From positions 1,136,868 to 1,200,867 of the forward strand of contig NZ_LR733265.1 in the NCBI RefSeq assembly GCF_902506495.1: DNA of 64,000 bases. Direction: 5' to 3'. Shown here piece by piece: positions 8,715-16,652 of this stretch (within the stretch, counting starts at the first letter, position 1; every line of letters begins with the position of its first letter). Under the pieces are notes generated by a model, which did not search any database, was not told the origin of the DNA, and worked only from the letters and a program-made list of their open reading frames with translations. Origin of the DNA: Pseudomonas sp. 8O. GTDB lineage: Bacteria; Pseudomonadota; Gammaproteobacteria; Pseudomonadales; Pseudomonadaceae. Made by a program: the position numbers and the translations under genes.

Positions 8715-8792
8715 ATGAACACTGCACATACCCTCATTCTGCTACGGCAACATCGCTGCCTGCGCTTGGTCAGCCCGCGACTGCGGGGCTGA
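8715..8792 (+). CDS. Putative leucine-rich leader peptide of leuA (25 residues)
   Basis: A short ORF, MNTAHTLILLRQHRCLRLVS followed by PRLRG and a stop, begins 156 bases ahead of leuA with AGGG eight bases before its ATG. Six of its 25 residues are Leu (CTC, CTG, CTA, CTG, TTG, CTG), including codons rare in Pseudomonas and a consecutive ILL. The composition and position ahead of a leucine biosynthesis gene suggest a ribosome-sensing leader controlling leuA. The stop codon lies inside a hairpin (8771-8791). I infer this role from sequence; conservation has not been checked. Confidence 0.55.
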   Translation: MNTAHTLILLRQHRCLRLVSPRLRG

Positions 8793-8853
8793 ATCCCTGC
8801 GGCCATCCGGCCACCGTCGACCGCCCTATTCGTTTCCCAGACAAGGCGTCTGG
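8771..8853 (+). promoter_or_regulatory. Possible attenuator hairpins between leader peptide and leuA
   Basis: Three dyads lie in the leader RNA: CAGCCCGC with GCGGGGCTG (8771-8791, one bulge, covering the leader stop), GGCC-ATCC-GGCC (8801-8812) and CCAGAC-AAGGC-GTCTGG (8837-8853), which ends five bases before the leuA ribosome site. None has a T-tract, so a classical terminator is not evident. Control of translation initiation or Rho-dependent termination is possible. The rest of the gap (8570-8714) shows no further gene; TTGCCA at 8679-8684 is a weak -35 candidate. Confidence 0.4.
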
Positions 8854-8870
8854 ACCCAAGGATTTTCACC

Positions 8871-10541
8871 ATGACCATGCTCAAAGACCCGTCGAAGAAG
8901 TATCGCCCCTTCACCCAGATCCAGATTCCGGATCGCACCTGGCCGGACAAGATCATCGACAAGGCACCGATCTGGCTGTCCACCGACCTGCGCGACGGTA
9001 ACCAGTCGCTGATCGAGCCGATGGATGCGCAGAAGAAGATGCGCTTCTTCAAGTGTCTGGTGGCCGTGGGCCTGAAGGAAATCGAAGTGGGCTTCCCGTC
9101 CGCCTCGCAGACCGACTTCGACTTCGTCCGTGAGCTGATCGAAGGTGGCCACATCCCCGACGACGTCACCATTCAGGTGCTGACCCAGGCCCGTGACGAT
9201 CTTATCGAGCGCACCTTCGAGTCGCTCAAGGGCGCCAAAAAGGCCATCGTGCATTACTACAATGCCTGCGCGCCGAGCTTCCGCAAGATCGTCTTCAATC
9301 AGGACAAGGCCGGCGTCAAAGCCATCGCCGTGGCCGCCGGCACCACCATCAAGCGCCTGGCCGATGCCGCGCCGGAAACCCAGTGGGGCTTCGAGTACTC
9401 TCCGGAAGTGTTCAGCAGCACCGAGATCGACTTCGCCGTCGAGGTGTGCAACGCGGTGATCGGCGTGTTCCAACCGACCCCAGCGAACAAGCTGATCCTC
9501 AATCTGCCGGCCACCATCGAGTGCGCCACGCCGAACAACTACGCCGACCAGATCGAGTGGTTCGGCCGCCATGTCGACCGCCGTGATAGCGTGCTGATCA
9601 GCGTGCACACCCACAATGACCGTGGCACTGGCGTCGCTGCCTCGGAACTGGCGGTAATGGCTGGAGCAGACCGTGTCGAAGGCTGCCTGTTCGGCAACGG
9701 CGAGCGCACCGGTAACGTCTGCCTGGTGACTCTGGCGCTGAATCTCTACACCCAGGGCATCGATCCGCAGCTGGACTTCTCCGACATCGACGCCGTACGC
9801 AAGGTGGTCGAGGACTGCAACCAGATCCCGGTACACCCGCGCCACCCGTACGTAGGCGACCTGGTACACACCGCCTTCTCCGGCTCGCACCAGGACGCCA
9901 TCCGCAAGGGCTTCGCCCAGCAGAAGGAAGACGCCCTGTGGGAAGTGCCGTACCTGCCGATCGATCCGGCCGACATTGGCCGCGACTACGAGGCGGTGAT
10001 TCGCGTGAACAGCCAGTCGGGCAAGGGCGGCATCACCTTCCTGCTCGAGCAGGAGTACGGCATCTGCCTGCCGCGTCGCATGCAGATCGAGTTCAGCCAG
10101 GTGGTGCAGCGTGAAACCGACCGTCTCGGCCTGGAAATGACTGCCGCACAGATCCATCAACTGCTCGAAACCGAGTACCTGCAAGCGCGCAGCCCCTACG
10201 CCCTGAAAGGCCATCGCCTGCAGGAAGAAAACGGCACCAGCGCAGTGGATGTGGAGGTCGTCGAAGGGGGTGAAAATCACCATTGGCGCGGCATCGGCAA
10301 AGGCCCGCTGGAAGCGCTGGCGGCTGCGCTGCCGGTCGCAGTTGAAGTCATGGACTACAGCGAGCACGCCATCGGCGCCGGCACCCATGCCAAGGCGGCG
10401 GCCTACATCGAACTGCGCGTCAATGGCGGTCGTGCCCTGCATGGCATCGGCATCGACGAGAACCTGACCACGGCGAGCTTCCGCGCCCTGTTCAGCGCGC
10501 TGAACCGCGCCCTGAGCCAGGCCGAGTCGCAAGCGGCCTGA
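8871..10541 (+). CDS. leuA: 2-isopropylmalate synthase
   Basis: First committed enzyme of leucine synthesis: condenses acetyl-CoA with 2-oxoisovalerate in the cytoplasm. 556 residues, the longer LeuA class common in Pseudomonas. HMGL-like TIM barrel with STDLRDGNQSLIEPMDAQKK (metal-binding RDGNQ) and VHTHNDRGTGVAASELAVMAGADRVEGCLFGNGERTGN (HTHND and GNGERTGN motifs), then a LeuA allosteric domain from about residue 430. Start: ATG with AAGGA about eight bases upstream. Monocistronic, with a strong terminator after it and a putative leader peptide ahead. Confidence 0.97.
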   Translation: MTMLKDPSKKYRPFTQIQIPDRTWPDKIIDKAPIWLSTDLRDGNQSLIEPMDAQKKMRFFKCLVAVGLKEIEVGFPSASQTDFDFVRELIEGGHIPDDVTIQVLTQARDDLIERTFESLKGAKKAIVHYYNACAPSFRKIVFNQDKAGVKAIAVAAGTTIKRLADAAPETQWGFEYSPEVFSSTEIDFAVEVCNAVIGVFQPTPANKLILNLPATIECATPNNYADQIEWFGRHVDRRDSVLISVHTHNDRGTGVAASELAVMAGADRVEGCLFGNGERTGNVCLVTLALNLYTQGIDPQLDFSDIDAVRKVVEDCNQIPVHPRHPYVGDLVHTAFSGSHQDAIRKGFAQQKEDALWEVPYLPIDPADIGRDYEAVIRVNSQSGKGGITFLLEQEYGICLPRRMQIEFSQVVQRETDRLGLEMTAAQIHQLLETEYLQARSPYALKGHRLQEENGTSAVDVEVVEGGENHHWRGIGKGPLEALAAALPVAVEVMDYSEHAIGAGTHAKAAAYIELRVNGGRALHGIGIDENLTTASFRALFSALNRALSQAESQAA

Positions 10542-10560
10542 TTCTTCAGCACCGAACACG

Positions 10561-10588
10561 AAAACGCCGGGCAATGCCCGGCGTTTTT
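10561..10588. terminator. Rho-independent terminator after leuA (bidirectional)
   Basis: AAAACGCCGGGC-AAT-GCCCGGCGTTTTT: a GC-rich stem flanked by A and T runs. It can serve leuA on the plus strand and the membrane-protein transcript on the minus strand. Confidence 0.9.
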
Positions 10589-10593
10589 GTATG

Positions 10594-10616
10594 CGTAGCC
10601 CGGATCAAATCCGGGA
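10594..10616. repeat. REP-type palindrome, CGTAGCCCGGAT family
   Basis: CGTAGCCCGGATCAAATCCGGG: a GTAG foot followed by a CCCGGAT/ATCCGGG hairpin. Same family as the copies at 55989-56050 and 63297-63318. Confidence 0.6.
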
Positions 10617-10626
10617 ATCAAGACGT

Positions 10627-11088
10627 TTAGATATCGAAGATCATCAGCACCGCGAACATCAGCGCGGCCAGGCCGAGGGTGAACATCAGACCGATACCCG
10701 CGGCCCGCCAGTTGGACAGAAACGCACCACCGGCCTCGGCATGCAGCTTGAGATCGGCTTCCATGAGGCTCTTGGCAAACATGATCATCGCCATCAACTG
10801 TGCGATGGCGAACGGCATGGCGGGCACCTCTTCCGGCAAGACGAAAGCCAGGACCAAGGTAACCACCAGAAGGAAGACGGAAATACCCCAGACCATTGCC
10901 ACTCGATGGGCCTGGCCGAGCAATTGCAGGTTATGCGCCAGCAGCCAGGCGCCAGCCAGCGGCGTGCCGATGAAGGTCGCCAGGCCAACACCCGCGACGC
11001 TGTAGAGCGGCGACTGATTGGTGGTGGCCTGCTGCAGGTCGGCCTGCGGAGGCTGGAAGGGATTGCTCTGCTGTACGTCCATGTTCAT
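10627..11088 (-). CDS. Hypothetical four-helix membrane protein
   Basis: 153 residues, no recognised function. Polar N-terminus of about 28 residues (MNMDVQQSNPFQPPQADLQQ), then four hydrophobic segments: VAGVGLATFIGTPLAGAWLL, VAMVWGISVFLLVVTLVLAFVL, AIAQLMAMIMFAKSL and IGLMFTLGLAALMFAVLMI. ATG with AGGAG five bases upstream. It follows the omega-amidase gene by 11 bases on the same strand, so the two are probably cotranscribed. Confidence 0.75.
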   Translation of the reverse strand: MNMDVQQSNPFQPPQADLQQATTNQSPLYSVAGVGLATFIGTPLAGAWLLAHNLQLLGQAHRVAMVWGISVFLLVVTLVLAFVLPEEVPAMPFAIAQLMAMIMFAKSLMEADLKLHAEAGGAFLSNWRAAGIGLMFTLGLAALMFAVLMIFDI

Positions 11089-11099
11089 GTAGCTCCTGG

Positions 11100-11882
11100 T
11101 CAGTTCAAGGTGAAGGCATCGGCATCCAGGTGTGCGGGGAAGCGCTCGCGGTAGGCAGCCAGTGCCTCGCTCGACAGCCGGGCGCGGAACACACCATCAC
11201 CATCGCCTGCCGCCAGCAGAGTCTCGCCCTGGAAATCCAGCACCTGAGAATCGCCAGTATAGCCATGGCCCTTGCCGTCCTCGCCGACGCGGTTCACAGC
11301 CGCGACATAGCACAGGTTCTCGATGGCTCGCGCTGGCAGCAGGCGGTTCCAGTGCTGGCGACGCGCCCCCGGCCAGTTGGCGGTATACAGCAGAAGATCG
11401 GTGCCACCCGCATCGCGACTCCAGACCGGGAAGCGCAGGTCGTAGCAGATCAGCGGGCGCACGCGCCAGCCCTTGAGCTCCAGCACCACCTGCTCGTCAC
11501 CTGCGCTGTAATGCTTGTGCTCGCCGGCCATGCGGAACAGATGACGCTTGTCGTAGTGCGCCAAAGAGCCATCCGGGCACGCCCAGAGCAGGCGATTGCG
11601 GTAACTGCCGTCGGCCGCCTGGATGATCAGGCTGCCGCAGATCACCGCATCGATACGCTGCGCCTGCTCACGCAGCCAGACGCTGCTGGGGCCATCCTCG
11701 GACTCGGCCAGTTCGGCCGACTCCATGGAAAATCCGGTGGTGAACATTTCCGGCAGGATCACCAGATCGGCGCCGCGTGCCTGTTCCAGCAATGCCAGGA
11801 AGTGCTCGCGGTTGGCGGCCGGATCGTGCCAGGCCAGGGTGGTCTGGATCAGCGCCAGTTCAAGATCGGTTTTATCGCTCAT
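11100..11882 (-). CDS. Nitrilase-superfamily amidohydrolase, omega-amidase (YafV-like)
   Basis: Carbon-nitrogen hydrolase of 260 residues. The catalytic triad is visible: Glu45 (LVILPEMFTTGFSM), Lys112 (YDKRHLFRMAGEHKHYSAG) and Cys146 (PLICYDLRFPVW). YafV-type enzymes hydrolyse alpha-ketoglutaramate or ketosuccinamate formed by glutamine/asparagine transamination. The next gene upstream is an aminotransferase of the class that produces such keto amides, which supports the assignment and suggests a methionine-salvage type pair. Confidence 0.85.
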   Translation of the reverse strand: MSDKTDLELALIQTTLAWHDPAANREHFLALLEQARGADLVILPEMFTTGFSMESAELAESEDGPSSVWLREQAQRIDAVICGSLIIQAADGSYRNRLLWACPDGSLAHYDKRHLFRMAGEHKHYSAGDEQVVLELKGWRVRPLICYDLRFPVWSRDAGGTDLLLYTANWPGARRQHWNRLLPARAIENLCYVAAVNRVGEDGKGHGYTGDSQVLDFQGETLLAAGDGDGVFRARLSSEALAAYRERFPAHLDADAFTLN

Positions 11883-11900
11883 TGGGGCGCCTCGCTCGCC

Positions 11901-11954
11901 GTAGGGAGGGTGAAACCCTCCAACTCCTTACAGGCGGGTTGCACCCGCCCTGCC
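11901..11954. repeat. REP/BIME-like pair of palindromes
   Basis: GTAGGGAGGGTGAAACCCTCC (11901-11921) is followed by GGCGGGTTGCACCCGCC (11933-11949) in the opposite sense. It fills the 73-base gap between the aminotransferase and the amidase genes. Confidence 0.55.
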
Positions 11955-11955
11955 C

Positions 11956-13104
11956 TCACACCGCGCACAGCTTCTCGGCAGCCTCGCGCAGAGTCTCCTC
12001 GCGTTTGGCGAAGCAGAAGCGCACCAGGCGCATCTCCTTGGGCGCCGACTGATAGAACACCGATACCGGAATCGCTGCCACGCCGTGCTCGCGGGTCAGC
12101 CACTCGGCCATGGCCACATCGTCCAGATCCGGGCGAATGGCCGAGTAATCAGCCAGCTGGAAGTAGGTGCCAGGCGCGCGGGTGAAGGTGAAGCGCGAAC
12201 CCGCCAGCAGGTCGCAGAACAGGTCACGCTTGGCCTGATAGAAAGCTGGCAGCTCTTCGACATGCTCGGGGTGCGCGGCCATGAAATCGGCCAGGCCGAA
12301 CTGCAATGGCGTCACGCCGCAGAAATTGACGTACTGGTGAATCTTGCGCAGCTCGGCGGTCAGCGTTGGCGGCGCCACCACGTAGCCGGTCTTCCAGCCG
12401 GTGACGTGATAGGTCTTGCCGAAGGAGCTGACCACGAAGGCGCGCGGATACAGCTCGTCGTGGGCCAGCACGCTGGCATGGCGGGCGCCGTCGTAGATCA
12501 GGTGCTCATAGACCTCGTCACTGATCACATGGATATCGCGGCCACGAATCAGCTCGGCCAGCTTGTCCAGATCGGCACGGGTCAGCAGAGCACCGCTGGG
12601 GTTGTGCGGTGAGTTGAGAAAGATCAGCCGGGTAAGCGGGCTGATGGCATCACCCAGGCGCTGCCAGTCCACGGAGAAATCCGGCAGTGCCAACGGAACA
12701 TGCACACAGCGCCCGCCGGCCAGCTCCACCGACGGCTCGTAGCTGTCGTAACAAGGGTCGAGGACGATGGCTTCATCACCCGGACGAATCAGCGCCTGCA
12801 CCGCGCAGAAGATCGCTTCGGTGGCGCCTGGGGTAATGGTGATCTCGCTGTCGGCATCACGCTGCACGCCATAGCTGCGAGCGATCTTGGCAGCGACCTG
12901 CTGGCGCAGGCTCGGCAGCCCGGTCATCGGCGAATACTGGTTGCGCCCTTCCATGACATGCCGCGTCACGGCCTCACGCAGCGCCTGCGGCCCGTCGAAG
13001 TCGGGGAAACCCTGGGACAGGTTGATCGCGCCGGTCTCCAGGGCGAGCTGGGACATCCGCGTGAAGATGGTGGTGCCAACGTTGGGCAGTTTGCTGACGA
13101 GCAT
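11956..13104 (-). CDS. Pyridoxal phosphate-dependent aminotransferase, class I/II (methionine aminotransferase-like)
   Basis: 382 residues from ATG at 13104 (MLVSKLPNVGTTIFTRMSQL), which has GGAAG upstream; the frame stays open 35 codons further without a better start. Fold type I landmarks: INLSQGFPDFDGP, SPMTGLPSLRQQVA, FLNSPHNPSGALL, ISDEVYEHLIYD, and the PLP lysine in SSFGKTYHVTGWKTGYV. Resembles the YbdL/kynurenine aminotransferase group. Its omega-amidase partner is encoded just downstream. Confidence 0.9.
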   Translation of the reverse strand: MLVSKLPNVGTTIFTRMSQLALETGAINLSQGFPDFDGPQALREAVTRHVMEGRNQYSPMTGLPSLRQQVAAKIARSYGVQRDADSEITITPGATEAIFCAVQALIRPGDEAIVLDPCYDSYEPSVELAGGRCVHVPLALPDFSVDWQRLGDAISPLTRLIFLNSPHNPSGALLTRADLDKLAELIRGRDIHVISDEVYEHLIYDGARHASVLAHDELYPRAFVVSSFGKTYHVTGWKTGYVVAPPTLTAELRKIHQYVNFCGVTPLQFGLADFMAAHPEHVEELPAFYQAKRDLFCDLLAGSRFTFTRAPGTYFQLADYSAIRPDLDDVAMAEWLTREHGVAAIPVSVFYQSAPKEMRLVRFCFAKREETLREAAEKLCAV

Positions 13105-13245
13105 CGCGACTTCCAAGAGGAACAAGGCAAGCCGCGAGAATAGCCGAAGGGCGCTGCAGACGGCACCCACAGCGCTTATGAAAATGTGTTGGAAGCTTAT
13201 GCCGTGCACGCCGAGTGATCCCCGGCGCGCACGCTGCGACAGAGC

Positions 13246-14724
13246 TTACTTGCGCTTGTCCTTGCGCTTCTTCTCAGCCTTCTTGTGGTGGCTCATCAGG
13301 CGGCGCTTCTTGTTCACCTGACGGTCGGTGAGCTTGTTCTTGTTGCCCTCGTAAGGGTTCTCGCCGCCCTTGTACTCGATGCGAATCGGCGTACCGACCA
13401 GTTTCAGCACACGGCGGAAGGTATTTTCCAGATAACGGGAATAGGCACGCGGGACCGCGTCGACCTGGTTACCGTGGATCACGATCAGCGGCGGGTTGGC
13501 GCCCCCCAGGTGGGCATAGCGCAGCTTGATGCGGCGACCATTGACCAGAGGCGGCGCGTGGTCGCTGACGGCATCTTCGAGAATCTGCGTCAGGCGGCTG
13601 GTGGGCCAGCGAGTGATGGCCGACTTGAACGAGGCCTGCACCGACTTGTACAGATGGCCAACACCAGTGCCGTGCAAGGCGGAGATGAAGTGGATATCGG
13701 CGAAGTCGACGAAGAACAGCCGGCGCTCCAGCTCGGTCTTCACGTAATCCTTCTGACCCTGATCCATGCCGTCCCACTTGTTCAGGGCGATGACCAGAGC
13801 GCGGCCACTTTCCAGCACGAAGCCGAGCAGGTTGAGGTCGTGGTCGACCACACCCTCGCGGGCGTCCATGACGAACACCACGACGTTGGAGTCCTGAATG
13901 GCCTGCAGCGTCTTGACCACGGAGAACTTCTCCACGGCCTCGAAGATCTTGCCGCGACGGCGTACGCCAGCGGTATCGATCAGCGTGTACTTCTCGTCGT
14001 CACGCTCGAACGGGATGTAGATGCTGTCGCGGGTGGTGCCGGCCTGGTCATAGACGATGACCCGTTCTTCACCCAGCATGCGGTTGACCAGGGTCGACTT
14101 GCCCACGTTGGGACGGCCGATGATGGCGAGCTTGATGCCGTCCTTCTCGCTCGGACCGGGAATGCGCTTGGCCTCCTGGCCTTCGAGCACTTCTTCCTCT
14201 TCTTCCGCGCCCTCTTCCGGTTCACCGGCATCCTTGGGGAAGGCGCCGAGCACCACTTCCAGCATCTGGGTGATGCCACGACCATGAGCACCGGCAATCG
14301 CCAACGGCTCGCCCAGGCCCATGGGACTGAACTCCGCGCGGGCCAGGTCAACGTCGAGGTTGTCGACCTTGTTCACCACCAGGAAGCTCTGCTTGTTACG
14401 ACGACGCAGGTGCTCACCGATCATCTGGTCGGAAGCGGTCATGCCGGCGCGCGCGTCCACCAGGAACAGCACGGCATCGGCCTCTTCGATGGCCTGCAGC
14501 GACTGCTCGGCCATCTTCGCGTCGATGCCTTCTTCGTCACCGGAAATACCACCGGTGTCGATCACGATATAGGTGCGCCCCTGCCACTTCGCCTCGCCAT
14601 ACTGGCGGTCGCGGGTCAGACCGGACAGGTCGCCGACGATGGCGTCGCGGCTGCGGGTCAGGCGGTTGAAGAGTGTGGACTTGCCGACGTTCGGCCGGCC
14701 CACCAGGGCAATTACGGGAACCAT
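13246..14724 (-). CDS. der: Ribosome biogenesis GTPase Der (EngA)
   Basis: Essential double GTPase for 50S subunit assembly, 492 residues. Two G domains are plain: GRPNVGKSTLFNRL near residue 8 with DTGGIS and NKVDN, and GRPNVGKSTLVNRM near 205 with DTAGVRRR and NKWD. A KH-like C-terminal domain ends in a basic tail (HHKKAEKKRKDKRK). An acidic linker (EPEEGAEEEEE) lies between the G domains. Start taken at ATG 14724; 28 extra upstream codons read into the intercistronic hairpin region. Last gene of the ndk-to-der group. Confidence 0.97.
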   Translation of the reverse strand: MVPVIALVGRPNVGKSTLFNRLTRSRDAIVGDLSGLTRDRQYGEAKWQGRTYIVIDTGGISGDEEGIDAKMAEQSLQAIEEADAVLFLVDARAGMTASDQMIGEHLRRRNKQSFLVVNKVDNLDVDLARAEFSPMGLGEPLAIAGAHGRGITQMLEVVLGAFPKDAGEPEEGAEEEEEVLEGQEAKRIPGPSEKDGIKLAIIGRPNVGKSTLVNRMLGEERVIVYDQAGTTRDSIYIPFERDDEKYTLIDTAGVRRRGKIFEAVEKFSVVKTLQAIQDSNVVVFVMDAREGVVDHDLNLLGFVLESGRALVIALNKWDGMDQGQKDYVKTELERRLFFVDFADIHFISALHGTGVGHLYKSVQASFKSAITRWPTSRLTQILEDAVSDHAPPLVNGRRIKLRYAHLGGANPPLIVIHGNQVDAVPRAYSRYLENTFRRVLKLVGTPIRIEYKGGENPYEGNKNKLTDRQVNKKRRLMSHHKKAEKKRKDKRK

Positions 14725-14760
14725 CAGGCTCTCCACTTGAGTTAATTCAGAAAATGCAAA

Positions 14761-14825
14761 GGCCGCTGCAGGGGCAGCGGCCGGAATCTGTTGCGCTGCG
14801 GCATCCAAGACTCAGGTCTGGATGC
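14761..14825 (-). terminator. Two hairpins between bamB and der
   Basis: On the minus strand a stem at 14801-14825 (GCATCC/GGATGC with inner AGAC/GTCT) is followed by a perfect nine-base stem GGCCGCTGC/GCAGCGGCC (14761-14782). The second has a T-rich tail (TTTGCATTTT). They lie 37 bases ahead of der and may partly terminate or process the upstream transcript. Confidence 0.45.
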
Positions 14826-14837
14826 AGCATAGTCGGT

Positions 14838-15977
14838 TCATTTGATGGTCAGTGCCACCAACTTGCCGCTGTTGCCGTAGACGTACAGCCAATCCCCCAC
14901 CACCAACGGCTGGGCGCGCAGGCCATCACTGTCGATACGGGTACGACCGACGAAACGGCCATCGACCTGGCTCAGCAGATGCAGATAGCCTTCCACATCA
15001 CCCACGGCCACATAACTGGAGAACACTTGCGGTGCCGACAGCTGACGGCGCGCCAGGGAATCGTTGCTCCACAGCGCCGAAGCACTGCGCTCGTCGATAC
15101 CTTCGACGGTGCCGCTGGCATGGCTGACGTACACGTTACCGAAGCCCTGAGCGACGCCTACCGAACTCGATGCCTCGCGTTGCCACAGCACGCGGCCGGA
15201 CTCCAGATCCATGGCCACGACTCGACCCTGGTAGCTCACCGCGTAGACAGTGCCACCGGACAGCAGCAGGCCGCCGTCGATGTCTACCACGCGCTCCAGC
15301 TCGGAACGGCCTTGCGGAATGGCTACACGCTGTTCCCACACGGGCAGGCCGCGTTGGGCGTCGACCGCGACCACCTTGCCACTGGACAGGCCAGCGACCA
15401 CCAGACGGTTGGTCACCAGCGGAGCGCCAGTGCCACGCAGGGTCAGTACGGCCGGAGTATTTTCAACGATCCAGCGCTGGCTACCGGTGCTGGCATCGAA
15501 AGCGATCAGACGATCGTCCTGGGTCTGCACCACGACGATATCGCCGTTGCTGGCCGGCGCAGCCAGCACTTCGCTGGTCACGCGCGAGCGCCACTGTTCT
15601 TCACCATCGCTGGAGTCGAGCGCGATCACTTCGCCCTTGAGCGTACCCAGCAGCACCTGGCCGTAGCCAACGCCAATGGCACCGGAAACCGGGATTTCGA
15701 GTTTCTTGCGCCAGATGACCTTGCCGCTGTTGCGGTCCATGGCCATGACCAGGCCTTCGACGTCGGCGGCGTAGATCACCTCGCCATCGATGGCCGGTAC
15801 CAGCATGTTGAAGGTTTCGCCCTGACCGTCACCGACAGAGCGGCTCCACTCGGTGCGCAACTCGACTTCTTCGTCGAATTTGGTCAGTTCGGCGGGCGGC
15901 AGTTCCTTCTTGCTATTGCTGCTGCAACCCACGACCAGAACGGCCAGAGCCAGCAGTGCGGCATTCTTCCAACGCAT
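14838..15977 (-). CDS. bamB: Outer membrane protein assembly factor BamB
   Basis: Outer-membrane lipoprotein of the BAM complex, 379 residues from ATG at 15977. The lipobox LAVLVVGC is followed by SSNSKKELPPAEL. Eight-bladed PQQ-type beta-propeller repeats recur (DVEGLVMAMDRNSGKVIWRK, DSSDGEEQWRSRV, YAVSYQGRVVAMDLESGRVLW). An ATG four codons upstream (15989) abuts the AAAGGGG ribosome site with no spacing, so the inner ATG is preferred. Either start gives the same mature protein. Follows yfgM, as in many gammaproteobacteria. Confidence 0.93.
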   Translation of the reverse strand: MRWKNAALLALAVLVVGCSSNSKKELPPAELTKFDEEVELRTEWSRSVGDGQGETFNMLVPAIDGEVIYAADVEGLVMAMDRNSGKVIWRKKLEIPVSGAIGVGYGQVLLGTLKGEVIALDSSDGEEQWRSRVTSEVLAAPASNGDIVVVQTQDDRLIAFDASTGSQRWIVENTPAVLTLRGTGAPLVTNRLVVAGLSSGKVVAVDAQRGLPVWEQRVAIPQGRSELERVVDIDGGLLLSGGTVYAVSYQGRVVAMDLESGRVLWQREASSSVGVAQGFGNVYVSHASGTVEGIDERSASALWSNDSLARRQLSAPQVFSSYVAVGDVEGYLHLLSQVDGRFVGRTRIDSDGLRAQPLVVGDWLYVYGNSGKLVALTIK

Positions 15978-15981
15978 CACG

Positions 15982-16620
15982 TCACGCATCCCCTTTTGCC
16001 AGGTCGTCCAGCTTCATCTGCAGACCGCCAACAGCGGCATCTTCGGCCAGCGCATCCTTGGCCTTCTGATAGGCAGCGTGCGCGTCATCGCTGCGACCCA
16101 GCTGTACCAGCAGGTCGCCCTTGAGTTCTTCACGGCTGGCGAGGAAGGCATCCTCGACCTGGGCATCGAGCAGTTTCAGTGCATCATCGGCCTTGTCCTG
16201 CGCGGCCAGCACACGCGCCAGACGCTGACGTGCCAGCTCACCGAGCGTGGCGTCGGCAGGCTTGTCGAGTACGCGCTGCAGCGCTGCAGCGGCATCGTCG
16301 AGGCGGTCAGCCTCGACGGCGACCTTGGCGACGAACAGGCTGCCGTACTGGGCGTAGTGGGTACCGCCGAACTCGTTGTCGAGCTTGCCGGCCAATTCGG
16401 CAACTTTCGCGGCATCGGGCTTGCCGGCCGGGTCCAGCGCGGTTTCCAGCAGTTGCTGGTAAAGCACCGAGGCCCCTTGCGCCTGATTGTCCTGGTACTT
16501 CTGCCAGCCCTGCCAGCCGAATACGGCTACCAGTGCCAGTACGCCACCGGCCAGCAAAGGCTTGCCGTTACGATCCCACCAGTCCTTCAGTTGCGCGATC
16601 TCTTCGTCTTCGGTCTGCAT
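15982..16620 (-). CDS. yfgM: YfgM-family tetratricopeptide protein, inner-membrane anchored
   Basis: 212 residues. Short cytoplasmic N-terminus (MQTEDEEIAQLKDWWDRNGK), a single transmembrane helix (PLLAGGVLALVAVFGWQGW), then a periplasmic TPR-like domain rich in Ala and Leu (TLGELARQRLARVLAAQDKADDALKLLD). YfgM is an ancillary SecYEG/periplasmic chaperone partner. Sits between hisS and bamB, its usual place. Its end abuts the bamB start. Confidence 0.9.
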   Translation of the reverse strand: MQTEDEEIAQLKDWWDRNGKPLLAGGVLALVAVFGWQGWQKYQDNQAQGASVLYQQLLETALDPAGKPDAAKVAELAGKLDNEFGGTHYAQYGSLFVAKVAVEADRLDDAAAALQRVLDKPADATLGELARQRLARVLAAQDKADDALKLLDAQVEDAFLASREELKGDLLVQLGRSDDAHAAYQKAKDALAEDAAVGGLQMKLDDLAKGDA

Positions 16621-16652
16621 GTCTAACCCCGTACTCCTAATCGAGAGCCTGC

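Noticed and set aside
8826..10574. 582-codon minus-strand ORF opposite leuA
   Set aside because: Antisense of leuA; composition and lack of motifs show it is not a gene.
13246..14808. 28-residue N-terminal extension of Der
   Set aside because: The extension reads Ala-rich sequence from an intercistronic hairpin; Der begins at MVPVIALVGRPNVGKST.
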